Assembly: GCA_934271085.1 (NCBI GenBank)
Contig: CAKQQU010000008.1
Span: 1-38,905 of the forward strand
Direction of reading: 5' to 3'
DNA from: an uncultured Bacillota bacterium
Lineage (GTDB): Bacteria > Bacillota > Dehalobacteriia > UBA4068
DNA length: 38,905 nt
A program made the position numbers and the translations under genes. Positions within the stretch are counted from its first letter, which is position 1, and each line of letters starts with the position of its first letter. Shown here in pieces: positions 17,313 to 25,946 of the stretch. The notes below the pieces were generated by a model. That model did not search any database. It saw only the letters and a list, made by a program, of their open reading frames with translations, and was not told the DNA's origin.

Positions 17313-18479
17313 ATGCATATTCGTAAAGATAAAGATGCTTTGATACGTTATCTTCTGGTGGGCGCGGTACTGCTTCTTTTTGGCCTGGTTTTTGTGCTCT
17401 ATTACGATAGGGTGCTGCCCCATCTGGGCGATATAATCCGTTTTATCGGCGTATTGATCTCGCCTTTTGCCATCGCCTGGCTGGTATGTATAATAACTAA
17501 ACCGCTGAACCGCCTGCTTATAGAAAAGCTTCATTTCCCCCGGACATTGGCTGTTTTGCTGGTGATGATATTTGTTTTTGCCCTCATCTCCGCATTGATA
17601 CTGTTGTTTATTTCAGTGCTGGCCAATGTTATGGCTAATTTGGCGGATTACGCCAAAAATCTCAGTTACTATACGGACGATATTTCCAACTTTATTGATG
17701 CGGTTTATGATAAGCTGGGATTGGATAACCGGCATATATCCGAGATTTTGGATCAGTTTAAAGATAAGATTGCCGATTTTGCCTCAAAGGGATTAAGCGT
17801 TGTGGTATCCGTAGCAAAAAGCACTCCCGGCGCAGTGGTTCTGGTGTTTGTTACTTTGGTAGCTGTTTTTTACTGGTGCCGGGATGAGGAAAAAGTTGTA
17901 CCGGTGCTGTGCAATGCCCTGCCCCGCCGCTGGCGGGAAAAAGCGCGGCATACCTATGACAGTTTTTCCCACGTCATTGGCCGTTATATCCGTGCCCAGC
18001 TGATACTGATTTCCATATCCTTCCTTTTATGCACCATTGGTTTTACTGTTTTAGGAGTCAAAGGCGCCCTGGCCATGGGTCTTTTTACCGCAGTACTGGA
18101 TATTATCCCTGTGCTGGGACCGGGCACATTGGTGGTGCCCTGGGCTATCTGGTCCTTTATTACCGATAATGTGGGATTTGGTATAGGATTGCTGGTGCTG
18201 TACGCCATAGTTTCCACAGTCAGATATATCCTTGAACCCAAGATAGTGGGTGACAGCGTAGGTTTGCATCCTCTGGCAGCACTGGCCGCTGTTTTTATCG
18301 GTATGAAGATGTTCGGTATAGTAGGTCTGATCCTGGGCCCCATAACTCTGGCTGTTATTATGGCGGCTTACCGCAGTCACAAAGCAGCTAAGTCCGGCAA
18401 GATGATTGAAAAAAGCGATAATGCCAATGACAGCAACTGTAATGCTGCAAATAGTTCTCCGGATAATGGTGATAAATAA
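17313..18479 (+). CDS. AI-2E family transporter (YtvI/PerM-like permease)
   Basis: Polytopic membrane protein of the AI-2E/PerM family, 388 residues with about seven or eight helices. An N-terminal pair, a soluble-looking stretch (about 110-165), and the C-terminal bundle with DIIPVLGPGTLVVPWAI and YILEPKIVGDSVGLHPLAALAAV-type motifs typical of the family are visible. Family members export autoinducer-2 or act as ion antiporters; substrate cannot be predicted. ATG at 17313 is eight bases after GGAG; the in-frame TTG just upstream is less likely. Its stop abuts the dxr ATG, so the two are coupled. Confidence 0.85.
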   Translation: MHIRKDKDALIRYLLVGAVLLLFGLVFVLYYDRVLPHLGDIIRFIGVLISPFAIAWLVCIITKPLNRLLIEKLHFPRTLAVLLVMIFVFALISALILLFISVLANVMANLADYAKNLSYYTDDISNFIDAVYDKLGLDNRHISEILDQFKDKIADFASKGLSVVVSVAKSTPGAVVLVFVTLVAVFYWCRDEEKVVPVLCNALPRRWREKARHTYDSFSHVIGRYIRAQLILISISFLLCTIGFTVLGVKGALAMGLFTAVLDIIPVLGPGTLVVPWAIWSFITDNVGFGIGLLVLYAIVSTVRYILEPKIVGDSVGLHPLAALAAVFIGMKMFGIVGLILGPITLAVIMAAYRSHKAAKSGKMIEKSDNANDSNCNAANSSPDNGDK

Positions 18480-19652
18480 ATGACATCCATCAGTATACTG
18501 GGAGTAAGCGGTTCCATCGGCAGGCAGGCTTTGGACGTTTGTGACGGTTTAAACGCCGCTTCTCCCAATCAAATGCATGTTTGCGCTATGACGGCAGGCA
18601 AAGACTGGCGTTTTCTGGCGGAGGCGGCCCGAAAATTCAGGCCGTCTTTTGTCGCTGTTGCCGCAGAAAGCTGCTATGAGGATTTGCGCGCAGCTTTGGC
18701 GGATCTGCCTATTGAGATAGGATGCGGGCCTGCCGCCCTGCAAAAAGCGGCCGCTTATCCGGATGCGGAGCTGACGCTTGCCGCCATTTCCGGTACGGCT
18801 TGTCTGCCGCCGCTGATAAGCGCCATAAAAGCCGGCAAAGATATAGCTCTGGCTAATAAAGAGGCCTTAGTGGCTGCTGGCCGGCTTATCCTGGATCTTG
18901 CCGCTATGTACAATGTTGAGCTGCGGCCGGTGGACAGTGAGCACTCCGCTATCTACCAGTGCCTGCAGGGAGAAGATAAAAAAACCGTAAAAAGTATTAT
19001 CCTTACTGCCAGCGGGGGGCCTTTTCGCAGCCAGCCGCCGTGTTTGGATAAGATAAGTCCCCAACAGGCTTTGGCTCATCCAAGTTGGCGTATGGGCCCC
19101 AAAATAACGGTGGACAGCGCCACTATGGTCAACAAGGGGCTGGAGATCATAGAAGCCCATTGGCTGTTCGGTATGGATTATGATCATATAGAGGTGCTGG
19201 TACATCCGGAAAGCATTATTCATTCTCTGGTAGAGTACGCGGACGGCAGCCAGAAGGCTTTGCTTTCCGTGCCCGATATGCGTTTGCCTATACAATACGC
19301 GCTTACCGGACGGAGCAGGCAAGATTCCCCGCTGGCTCGTTTGGATCTGGCGTCTTTGGGAAAGTTGAGTTTTTACTATCCGGATGAACAGCGTTTTCCC
19401 GCTTTGCGTATCTTTTCCGAGGCTGGGCGAAGAGGTGGGCTTTGGCCGGCCTATCTTAACGGAGCCAATGAAACTCTGGTTTCCCTTTTTTTGCAGGAGA
19501 AAATATCCTTTACTGCCATATCCGCTGTGCTGCAGCAAATGCTTGATCAAGAAGACGCTGTGGGTGAAATATCTGATCTGGCGGCAGTTTTGGCAGCTGA
19601 TAAGCAGGGCAGGGAAGATGCTGCCTGCAGGTGCGGCCATTTAAAATATTAA
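18480..19652 (+). CDS. dxr: 1-deoxy-D-xylulose 5-phosphate reductoisomerase
   Basis: Second step of the MEP isoprenoid pathway: DXP plus NADPH gives MEP. N-terminal NADPH motif ILGVSGSIGRQALDV, then LANKEALVAAG, metal/substrate residues in PVDSEHSAIYQCLQG, TASGGPF, and the flexible loop HPSWRMGPKITVDSATMVNKG-type region (residues about 200-220). Length (390) is standard. It begins on the base after the permease stop with only a weak ribosome site, so translation is probably coupled. ispG, a later enzyme of the same pathway, is two genes downstream. Confidence 0.97.
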   Translation: MTSISILGVSGSIGRQALDVCDGLNAASPNQMHVCAMTAGKDWRFLAEAARKFRPSFVAVAAESCYEDLRAALADLPIEIGCGPAALQKAAAYPDAELTLAAISGTACLPPLISAIKAGKDIALANKEALVAAGRLILDLAAMYNVELRPVDSEHSAIYQCLQGEDKKTVKSIILTASGGPFRSQPPCLDKISPQQALAHPSWRMGPKITVDSATMVNKGLEIIEAHWLFGMDYDHIEVLVHPESIIHSLVEYADGSQKALLSVPDMRLPIQYALTGRSRQDSPLARLDLASLGKLSFYYPDEQRFPALRIFSEAGRRGGLWPAYLNGANETLVSLFLQEKISFTAISAVLQQMLDQEDAVGEISDLAAVLAADKQGREDAACRCGHLKY

Positions 19653-19663
19653 CGGAGGTAGAC

Positions 19664-20683
19664 ATGGTCTGGACTATAGTATCCGCTATTCTTGTTTTTT
19701 GCTTTCTGATAATCAGCCATGAATTCGGCCATTTTATAGCGGCAAAAGCCTGCGGGGTATATGTGGAGGATTTCAGCTTGGGAATGGGGCCAAAATTGCT
19801 TCAGTTCCATGGCAAGGAGACCACCTATACGTTGCGGCCTTTTCCTATTGGCGGCTGGTGTAAAATGAGAGGCGAAGATGAGGACAGCGAGGATCCGCGA
19901 GCCTTTAATAACAAAAAAGTCTGGCAGAGGATGATAATAGTAGCGGCCGGTCCGTTGATGAATTTTCTCTGCGCCTTTTTGCTGTTTATTGTGATATATA
20001 TGATGATAGGCACCGTATCTACGGCTAATGTTGTGGGGTCTACCGAGGATAGCAGTCCGGCGGCTCAGGTTTTGCAGGCAGGAGACGAGATCATTGATAT
20101 CAATGGTATGACTATCAGCTCCTGGAACGATATTGGCGCCGCGGTGAATTCCGGCAGCGAAGGCGCCCCATTGAGCATTACCGTTATCCGGGATGGGCAG
20201 ACCCTGGTGCTGAGCATATCTCCTGCTTACAATGAGGAAGCCCAGCAGTGGAAGCTGGGGATCATGCCCATGACTGAGCATCAGAATATATTTACAGCCA
20301 TCAAGCTGGGGTGCGTGCAGTCGGTAAATTTCGCGGTGACACTTATCCGTTCCATAGGGCAGATGATAACAGGCCAGATAGAGGCTGATGTGGCCGGGCC
20401 TGTGGGCATCGTCAATCTGATAGGGCAGGCCAGCGGCTACGGCATCCAGTACCTGTTGATCCTGACCGCTTATCTTTCTATCAATCTGGGCCTGATCAAT
20501 CTGTTCCCCCTGCCGGCACTGGATGGCAGCAGGCTCGTTTTTATGCTGGTAGAAGCAATAAGGCGCAAGCCTGTCCCCAGAGAAAAGGAAGGAATGGTGC
20601 ATTTTATAGGCATGATCCTGCTTTTCGGACTGATGATAGTAATAACTTATAACGATATAGTAAGGCTGGTGACCGGAGGATGA
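19664..20683 (+). CDS. rseP: Site-2 intramembrane metalloprotease RseP (RasP)
   Basis: Zinc protease cutting membrane-embedded anti-sigma factors and signal peptides. HEFGH at 19-23 (His19, Glu20, His23) in the first helix, a single PDZ domain (about 105-180, containing AGDEIIDINGM), and the third metal ligand in NLFPLPALDGSRL near the C terminus. Length is 339, the single-PDZ form, shorter than the two-PDZ E. coli enzyme. CGGAGGT precedes the ATG. Its stop overlaps the ispG start (ATGA). Confidence 0.96.
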   Translation: MVWTIVSAILVFCFLIISHEFGHFIAAKACGVYVEDFSLGMGPKLLQFHGKETTYTLRPFPIGGWCKMRGEDEDSEDPRAFNNKKVWQRMIIVAAGPLMNFLCAFLLFIVIYMMIGTVSTANVVGSTEDSSPAAQVLQAGDEIIDINGMTISSWNDIGAAVNSGSEGAPLSITVIRDGQTLVLSISPAYNEEAQQWKLGIMPMTEHQNIFTAIKLGCVQSVNFAVTLIRSIGQMITGQIEADVAGPVGIVNLIGQASGYGIQYLLILTAYLSINLGLINLFPLPALDGSRLVFMLVEAIRRKPVPREKEGMVHFIGMILLFGLMIVITYNDIVRLVTGG

Positions 20684-21747
20684 CGGAACGCAGGAGCACC
20701 AGGACTGTTTATGTAGGGAAAGTTCCTGTAGGTTCCGGATATCCTATAGCGGTCCAGTCCATGTGCAATACGCCCACTTCCGATATTCAGGCTACTTTGG
20801 CGCAGCTTGAACAGTTGGCGGCCGCAGGTTCTGATATAGGCAGACTGGCTGTTCCCGACGAGGAGGCTGCTGCTGCCCTGAGCTCTATTGTCAGGAGCTC
20901 TCCCATTCCGCTGGTGGCGGATATCCATTTTGATTATCGTCTGGCTCTGGCTGCCATAAAGGCGGGCATGGCGGGCCTGCGTCTTAATCCTGGCAATATT
21001 GGCGGAAAAGAGCGGGTGCGGCTGGTGGCTGCTGCAGCCCGGGATGCCGGCATCCCTATCAGGGTAGGGGTAAACGGCGGCTCTGTTAAACCTGAACAGT
21101 GGGCACGTTTTTCTTCCCGTCCCCGGGCTATGGTAGAACTTGCCCTGGAACAGGCTGAGCTGCTGGAATCCTGCGGCTTTTCTCAGATAAAGATATCTTT
21201 GAAATCCAGCCGGGTGCCGGAGATGCTGGAGGCTTACCGGCAAATAGCGGTTATCTGCGATTATCCTCTGCATATAGGGGCAACGGAAGCAGGTACTTTT
21301 TACCGCGGCAGTCTGAAAAACGCCATGGGCATAGGCGCACTGCTTTCCCAGGGTATAGGCGATACCATCAGAGTGTCCCTGACCGAGGATCCTGTGCAGG
21401 AGGTCAGGGTTGCCAATGATATCCTGAGCCTTCTGGATCTTAAGGAAGGGGGCTGGGATTTTGTTTCCTGTCCCACTTGCGGGCGCACCTGCATAGATAT
21501 TATAGGTCTGGCCAGAAAAGTGGAAGATGCGCTTTTGCCTCTGCACCCGGCCAAAAAAATCAAGGTGGCGGTAATGGGCTGCGCGGTTAACGGCCCGGGA
21601 GAAGCTGCCGACGCTGATCTGGGGATAGCCGGCGGATCTGACGGAGGGCTGCTTTTTGCTCATGGGGAAAAAATCGGGTATTATCCTGAAGAAGAGCTTT
21701 TGGACAGGCTGGTAAAGCTGGCCAGGGAAATCATGGCCGGCCAGTGA
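20680..21747 (+). CDS. ispG: 4-hydroxy-3-methylbut-2-en-1-yl diphosphate synthase
   Basis: Iron-sulphur enzyme turning MEcPP into HMBPP in the MEP pathway. N-terminal TIM barrel begins VGKVPVGSGYPIAVQSM. Cluster ligands are Cys264, Cys267 and Cys301 with Glu308 (CPTCGRTC; MGCAVNGPGE). Length (355) is that of the short bacterial form. The ATG overlaps the rseP stop (ATGA). The GGAGG at 20675-20679 touches the ATG with no spacer, so initiation likely depends on ribosomes ending rseP. No better in-frame start is visible. Confidence 0.96.
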   Translation: MTERRSTRTVYVGKVPVGSGYPIAVQSMCNTPTSDIQATLAQLEQLAAAGSDIGRLAVPDEEAAAALSSIVRSSPIPLVADIHFDYRLALAAIKAGMAGLRLNPGNIGGKERVRLVAAAARDAGIPIRVGVNGGSVKPEQWARFSSRPRAMVELALEQAELLESCGFSQIKISLKSSRVPEMLEAYRQIAVICDYPLHIGATEAGTFYRGSLKNAMGIGALLSQGIGDTIRVSLTEDPVQEVRVANDILSLLDLKEGGWDFVSCPTCGRTCIDIIGLARKVEDALLPLHPAKKIKVAVMGCAVNGPGEAADADLGIAGGSDGGLLFAHGEKIGYYPEEELLDRLVKLAREIMAGQ

Positions 21748-21754
21748 TTTGTAC

Positions 21755-21783
21755 TTGCAATAATATGGCAGATAGGCTATTAT
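21755..21783 (+). promoter_or_regulatory. proS promoter
   Basis: TTGCAA (21755-21760), exactly 17 bases, TATTAT (21778-21783). It begins seven bases after the ispG stop, so proS can be transcribed alone. Confidence 0.7.
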
Positions 21784-21821
21784 AAATTAGCTAAAGTATT
21801 ACCGCAATTTTTGTTATATGG

Positions 21822-21839
21822 GCGGATTATTCCGCTTTT
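21822..21839 (+). promoter_or_regulatory. Hairpin in proS leader
   Basis: GCGGA (21822-21826), loop TTAT, TCCGC (21831-21835), TTTT, just before the ribosome site. CCGC at 21802-21805 could pair with the same GCGG, giving an alternative fold. Too short for a T-box. It may be a weak attenuator or chance. Confidence 0.25.
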
Positions 21840-21857
21840 GATTTGGGAGGCAAACAT

Positions 21858-23603
21858 ATGAGAATGTCACAGTTATACTCTGCAACCTTGCGGGAAGTCC
21901 CCGCTGAGGCAGAGATCGCCAGCCATCAGCTGATGCTGCGGGCAGGGCTTATCCATAAAATAGCCATGGGTATTTATTCATATATGCCTGTTGGCTGGCG
22001 CACCATGAAAAAAATCATGAATATCATCAGGGAAGAAATGGACGCCAAGGGCGGACAGGAATTGTGCATGCCCCTGGTTCAGCCTGCAGAGCTGTGGCAG
22101 GACAGTGGCCGCTGGTGGGTTTACGGCCAGGAATTGATGCGGATGAAAGACCGTCATGACCGGGATTTTCTGCTTGGGCCAACTCATGAGGAAGTCATCA
22201 CTGCCCTTATCCGCAGCGATATCCGCTCTTATCGCCAGCTTCCGATGCTTCCTTATCAGATCCAGACCAAATTCCGGGATGAGCGCCGTCCCCGCTTTGG
22301 CGTAATTCGCTCCCGGGAGTTTATTATGAAGGATATGTATTCCTTTGACCGGGATGAAGCAGGGTTGGATATTTCTTATGAGAAAATGCGGGACGCTTAT
22401 TGCCGTATATTCAGCCGCTGTGGTATTGATTATCGTCCGGTAGCAGCTGATTCCGGCGCTATCGGAGGCAGCGGAAGCCATGAATTTATGGCTTTATCAG
22501 ATATTGGCGAAAGCCAGATCATTTTTTGCCATAATTGCGATTACGCTGCTACCGACGAGATAGCGGCAGTAGATCCGGTACCCACCGGCATTGGCGAAGA
22601 GATGCGGGATATAGAAAAGATCCATACTCCCAACTGCAAAACAGTGGAAGAACTGGCCCAGCTTTTGCATACTCCCGCTGACCGTACTGTCAAGACCCTG
22701 TGCTATTACGCCATTTATGAAAAGGAAGAAAAATTCTTTGTAGCCCTTATTCGGGGAGACCGGCAGGTCAACGAGATAAAGCTTCAGAACAAAATGGATT
22801 GCCTTGAATTGCGTTTTGCTACAGATGAGGAAGTGCGCAGCCATGGCATGGAGCCCGGCTACTGCGGTCCTGTAGGGCTTAGCGATGATATTTATATTCT
22901 GGCGGACAGGGAAGTGCCGCTGATGGTGAATCATGAATGCGGCGCCGGGGAAAAAGATTATCATTTGATAAATGTTAATTATCAGCGGGGCGACTACCGT
23001 ATTTCTGATATTGCCGATATCGCCCTGGTGGAGAAGGGCGCTGTCTGCCCCAATTGCGGCGCGGTGCTGGATTCTACCCGCGGTATCGAAGTAGGCCAGA
23101 TCTTTAAGCTGCATACCAAATACAGTGAAAAAATGGGCGCCCGTTATGTGGATGAGGCAGGCGAAGAGCATGATATAGTAATGGGCTGTTATGGTATAGG
23201 AGTGGGCCGTACCATGGCTGCCGTTATTGAGCAGAACCATGATGAGCATGGTATTATCTGGCCGATCACCATAGCCCCCTACGAAGCCATAGTGGTGCCG
23301 GTAAATGATAAGGATGAATGGCTGGTAGCCAAAGCGGAGGAGATATACCGCCAGCTGCAGACCAAAAACGTTGAGACTGTGCTTGACGATCGCAGGGAGC
23401 GGCCGGGAGTTAAGTTTAATGACGCTGACCTGCTTGGCTTCCCCATCCGGGTAGTTATGGGCAAGAAGTGCCATGAGACAGGTATGGCCGAGATCAAAAA
23501 CCGGGCTACGGGTCAGGTTACCGAGGTCGCTCTGGATCAGCTTGTTGATAAAGTTCTGGAGCTTAAAGAGCAGCTTTTCGCTGAGCTTTCGCCGGATAAA
23601 TAA
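21858..23603 (+). CDS. proS: Prolyl-tRNA synthetase, bacterial type with editing domain
   Basis: Class II synthetase charging tRNA-Pro. Motif 2 region FRDERRPRFGVIRSREF, motif 3 GVGRTMAAVIEQ and a C-terminal anticodon-binding domain are clear. Between motifs 2 and 3 lies the INS editing domain (about 230-380), with TVKTL and GYCGPVGL, that hydrolyses Ala-tRNA-Pro. Length is 581, typical of the long ProS. ATG at 21858 follows GGGAGG by seven bases; another Met two codons on gives the same protein core. It is a single-gene unit with its own promoter and terminator. polC, often next in Bacillota, is not there. Confidence 0.97.
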   Translation: MRMSQLYSATLREVPAEAEIASHQLMLRAGLIHKIAMGIYSYMPVGWRTMKKIMNIIREEMDAKGGQELCMPLVQPAELWQDSGRWWVYGQELMRMKDRHDRDFLLGPTHEEVITALIRSDIRSYRQLPMLPYQIQTKFRDERRPRFGVIRSREFIMKDMYSFDRDEAGLDISYEKMRDAYCRIFSRCGIDYRPVAADSGAIGGSGSHEFMALSDIGESQIIFCHNCDYAATDEIAAVDPVPTGIGEEMRDIEKIHTPNCKTVEELAQLLHTPADRTVKTLCYYAIYEKEEKFFVALIRGDRQVNEIKLQNKMDCLELRFATDEEVRSHGMEPGYCGPVGLSDDIYILADREVPLMVNHECGAGEKDYHLINVNYQRGDYRISDIADIALVEKGAVCPNCGAVLDSTRGIEVGQIFKLHTKYSEKMGARYVDEAGEEHDIVMGCYGIGVGRTMAAVIEQNHDEHGIIWPITIAPYEAIVVPVNDKDEWLVAKAEEIYRQLQTKNVETVLDDRRERPGVKFNDADLLGFPIRVVMGKKCHETGMAEIKNRATGQVTEVALDQLVDKVLELKEQLFAELSPDK

Positions 23604-23609
23604 GACTGT

Positions 23610-23637
23610 AAGTGGGGGACATTGTCTCCCACTTTTT
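23610..23637 (+). terminator. proS terminator
   Basis: Stem 23610-23620 with 23624-23634 (11 pairs including one G-T), loop ATT, then five T at 23633-23637. Confidence 0.93.
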
Positions 23638-23665
23638 GTCATGGGAATTATGTCGCAAATATATT
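23636..23665 (+). promoter_or_regulatory. Promoter of the gamma-carbonic-anhydrase-like gene
   Basis: TTGTCA (23636-23641), 18 bases, TATATT (23660-23665). The -35 box starts inside the T-tract of the proS terminator, so the two signals overlap. Confidence 0.55.
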
Positions 23666-23702
23666 CGACACGTTTTATTATTGCATTAAGAAAGGAGCCA
23701 TG

Positions 23703-24215
23703 ATGATAAAGAGCTTTCAGGGAAAAACGCCAAGTATCGGCAAAGATTGTTTTGTGGCTGATACAGCGGTGCTCATCGGCGATGTAACTTTGGGCGACGG
23801 CTGCAGCGTTTGGTATGGTGCGGTGCTCAGGGGCGACCTTGCTCCCATCCGTATAGGGAGCTGCAGCAATATTCAGGATAACTGCACGCTGCATACGGAT
23901 ATCGGAGCCGAGCTTGTTATAGGCGACAGGGTCAGTGTAGGCCATGGCGCTGTTATCCATAGCGCCAGGATAGATGATAACTGCCTTATCGGTATGGGAG
24001 CAGTACTGCTTGACCGCTGCCATATAAGCGAAGCTTCGGTGGTGGGGGCAGCAAGTCTGGTTACCCAGAATAAGGAGTTCCCGCCTTATTCGCTTATTAT
24101 AGGCTCGCCTGCTAAAGCTGTGCGTGAACTGCCTCCTGAAAGCGTAAATGACAGGATAGCTCATGCGGAAGGCTATGGGGATCTGGCGCAACTGTACCAA
24201 AAAGAGGACAATTGA
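23703..24215 (+). CDS. Gamma-carbonic-anhydrase family hexapeptide-repeat protein
   Basis: Left-handed beta-helix protein of the YrdA/PaaY/CamH group, about 170 residues. Hexapeptide repeats run from about 10 to 135. The metal-binding His pattern is present: TLHTD, then GHGAVIHS, giving three candidate zinc ligands. Members range from true carbonic anhydrases to thioesterases and unassigned proteins, so activity is uncertain. Start: ATG at 23703, five bases after AAAGGAG; the ATG one codon earlier is also possible but nearer the site. It stands between proS and recA with its own promoter. Confidence 0.88.
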   Translation: MIKSFQGKTPSIGKDCFVADTAVLIGDVTLGDGCSVWYGAVLRGDLAPIRIGSCSNIQDNCTLHTDIGAELVIGDRVSVGHGAVIHSARIDDNCLIGMGAVLLDRCHISEASVVGAASLVTQNKEFPPYSLIIGSPAKAVRELPPESVNDRIAHAEGYGDLAQLYQKEDN

Positions 24216-24236
24216 TAATATTTATCTGTTTGCCTA

Positions 24237-24265
24237 TTGCTATCAGGTAATTAATAAGTTATAAT
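24237..24265 (+). promoter_or_regulatory. recA promoter
   Basis: TTGCTA (24237-24242), 17 bases, perfect TATAAT (24260-24265). Predicted start is near 24272, just before the LexA box. Confidence 0.8.
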
Positions 24266-24278
24266 TACTGTAAAAGTT

Positions 24279-24292
24279 CGAACAAATGTTTG
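24279..24292 (+). promoter_or_regulatory. LexA (SOS) operator of recA
   Basis: CGAACAAATGTTTG matches the Gram-positive LexA/DinR consensus CGAAC-RNRY-GTTYG at every position. It lies about 7 to 20 bases downstream of the predicted transcription start, where bound LexA would block initiation or early elongation. Confidence 0.9.
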
Positions 24293-24361
24293 GTGGGCTT
24301 GCTGGAAAAGGCTTAAAATTTAAAAATAGTCGGCCGGCAGAAAAAATAATGAGGTGGGAAT

Positions 24362-25405
24362 ATGGTAGACAAAAATAAAGAAGATGCTTTAAATGCGGCT
24401 TTGGCACAGATCGAAAAGCAATTCGGCAAAGGTTCGGTAATGAAGCTGGGCGCATCCGGGATAACTTCCGTGGATGTGATTCCCACCGGTTCCCTGGCTC
24501 TGGATGTGGCTTTAGGCGTAGGCGGATTGCCCCGCGGCCGTGTTATCGAGATATACGGACCGGAAAGTTCCGGTAAAACCACGGTTGCCCTGCATGTTGT
24601 GGCTCAGGCCCAGAAGGCCGGCGGCATAGCGGCCTTTATCGATGCCGAGCATGCTCTTGATCCAGTATACGCAGCTAATTTGGGGGTGGATATTGACGAG
24701 CTGCTGATTTCCCAGCCGGATATGGGCGAGCAGGCGCTGGAAATTGCCGAGCAGTTGGTCCGCTCCGGCGCTATTGACGTAATAGTAGTGGATTCTGTTG
24801 CCGCTTTGGTACCCCGGCAGGAGCTGGAAGGCGATATGGGTGAAGCCCATGTGGGATTGCAGGCCCGTTTAATGTCCCATGCCCTGCGTAAACTTACAGG
24901 CGCAGTCAGCAAATCCAATACCTGCTTTATTTTCATCAATCAGATCCGTGAAAAGGTAGGAGTTATGTTCGGCAGTCCGGAAACCACTTCCGGCGGCCGC
25001 GCCCTGAAATTTTATTCCTCTGTACGGCTGGATGTCCGCCGCGGCGAAACCATTAAAAACGGTCAGGAAATGACTGGCAGCCGCACCAAGGTAAAAGTAG
25101 TAAAAAATAAGGTGGCTCCTCCTTTTAAAACTGCCGAATTTGATATCATGTACGGCAAAGGCATATCTGCATCGGGAAATATCCTGGATATGGCGGTAGA
25201 GCAGAAAATAGTTGATAAAGCCGGATCCTGGTTCAGCTATAACGGAGAACGCATTGGTCAGGGTAGAGAGAATGCCAAGGAATATCTGGAGAATAATCCG
25301 GAGCTCATGATGGATATAGAACGGCAGATCCGGGCCAAAGTTTTTGCGCCCCCTGAAGGAGCGGAAGGAGTAAATGGCGATGGCCTGGCCCCGGAAGAAT
25401 TATAA
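24362..25405 (+). CDS. recA: Recombinase RecA
   Basis: ATP-dependent strand-exchange protein and LexA co-protease. Walker A GPESSGKT (66-73, Lys72 as in E. coli), FIDAEHALDPVYA, Walker B region IDVIVVDSVAALVP, L1 loop after GDMGEAHVG, and L2 region FINQIREKVGVMFGSPETTSGG (cited as a block around 195-216). The C-terminal domain ends acidic. Length is 347. GAGGTGG precedes the ATG. Promoter and LexA box make it an SOS gene. DprA in this window would load it during transformation. Confidence 0.98.
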   Translation: MVDKNKEDALNAALAQIEKQFGKGSVMKLGASGITSVDVIPTGSLALDVALGVGGLPRGRVIEIYGPESSGKTTVALHVVAQAQKAGGIAAFIDAEHALDPVYAANLGVDIDELLISQPDMGEQALEIAEQLVRSGAIDVIVVDSVAALVPRQELEGDMGEAHVGLQARLMSHALRKLTGAVSKSNTCFIFINQIREKVGVMFGSPETTSGGRALKFYSSVRLDVRRGETIKNGQEMTGSRTKVKVVKNKVAPPFKTAEFDIMYGKGISASGNILDMAVEQKIVDKAGSWFSYNGERIGQGRENAKEYLENNPELMMDIERQIRAKVFAPPEGAEGVNGDGLAPEEL

Positions 25406-25880
25406 ACCTCTGGGTGATGATCTGACAGCTATCAATAAGGCTGCTTTGGGATATTTGTCCCGCAGGGAATATTCTGTGGCTGAGCTTACAGCCAAGCTGC
25501 GGGAAAGGGGAGCAGATGAGTCGGTGCTGGATGAGTCCATCCGGCGTCTGCAGGAGCTGCATTATGTGGATGACAGCCGCTATGCCGCGGCTTATGTCCG
25601 GGACAGAAGGGAATTTCATCCCCGCGGAGTTGCTGTTATCAGGCGGGAGCTGGCTGCCAGAGGAGTAGACCCTGCTGTAGCTGAAAAGGCCATTGAAGAA
25701 GAATATGATGAGGATACCCAGAGGCAAACTCTGCGCAGGCTTATGATAAAGGCTGCAGCGGCCATGCCCGAAGACGAAGCCGCTGCCGCTGCTTATCGCC
25801 GGAGAATAGCTCGTCGTTTTATTGCCAAAGGTTTTCCCCAGGGCATGGTTTTTGACGAATTAAAGGATATATTGCTTTAG
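25380..25880 (+). CDS. recX: Regulatory protein RecX
   Basis: Modulator that caps or destabilises RecA filaments. Three-helix RecX repeats are visible: LGYLSRREYSVAELTAKLRERG, quoted as the block at about 23-44, followed by LQELHYVDDSRYAAAYVRDR and, later, FPQGMVFDEL. Length is 166. It overlaps the end of recA by 26 bases, with GGAAGGAG inside recA as its ribosome site, nine bases before this ATG. An ATG six bases earlier (25374) is in frame but very close to the site. The overlap ensures co-expression with recA under LexA control. Confidence 0.92.
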   Translation: MAWPRKNYKPLGDDLTAINKAALGYLSRREYSVAELTAKLRERGADESVLDESIRRLQELHYVDDSRYAAAYVRDRREFHPRGVAVIRRELAARGVDPAVAEKAIEEEYDEDTQRQTLRRLMIKAAAAMPEDEAAAAAYRRRIARRFIAKGFPQGMVFDELKDILL

Positions 25881-25911
25881 CTTGGTATTATGTTAAGCCG
25901 ATAAAAAATCA

Positions 25912-25940
25912 TTGACATATCACTGAAAAAATAATATCAT
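25912..25940 (+). promoter_or_regulatory. Strong promoter in the recX-rny gap
   Basis: Perfect TTGACA (25912-25917), 17 bases, TATCAT (25935-25940). The best sigma-A match in the window, preceding a stretch without any plausible reading frame and a terminator. Confidence 0.8.
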
Positions 25941-25946
25941 ATATAT

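Noticed and set aside
21755..21857. T-box leader for proS
   Set aside because: About 75 nt of leader is too short, and no T-box bulge sequence or specifier stem is visible.
22497..24200. 567-residue minus-strand frame over proS and the gamma-carbonic-anhydrase-like gene
   Set aside because: Crosses a terminator and two genes with clear motifs; no ribosome site or family motifs of its own.
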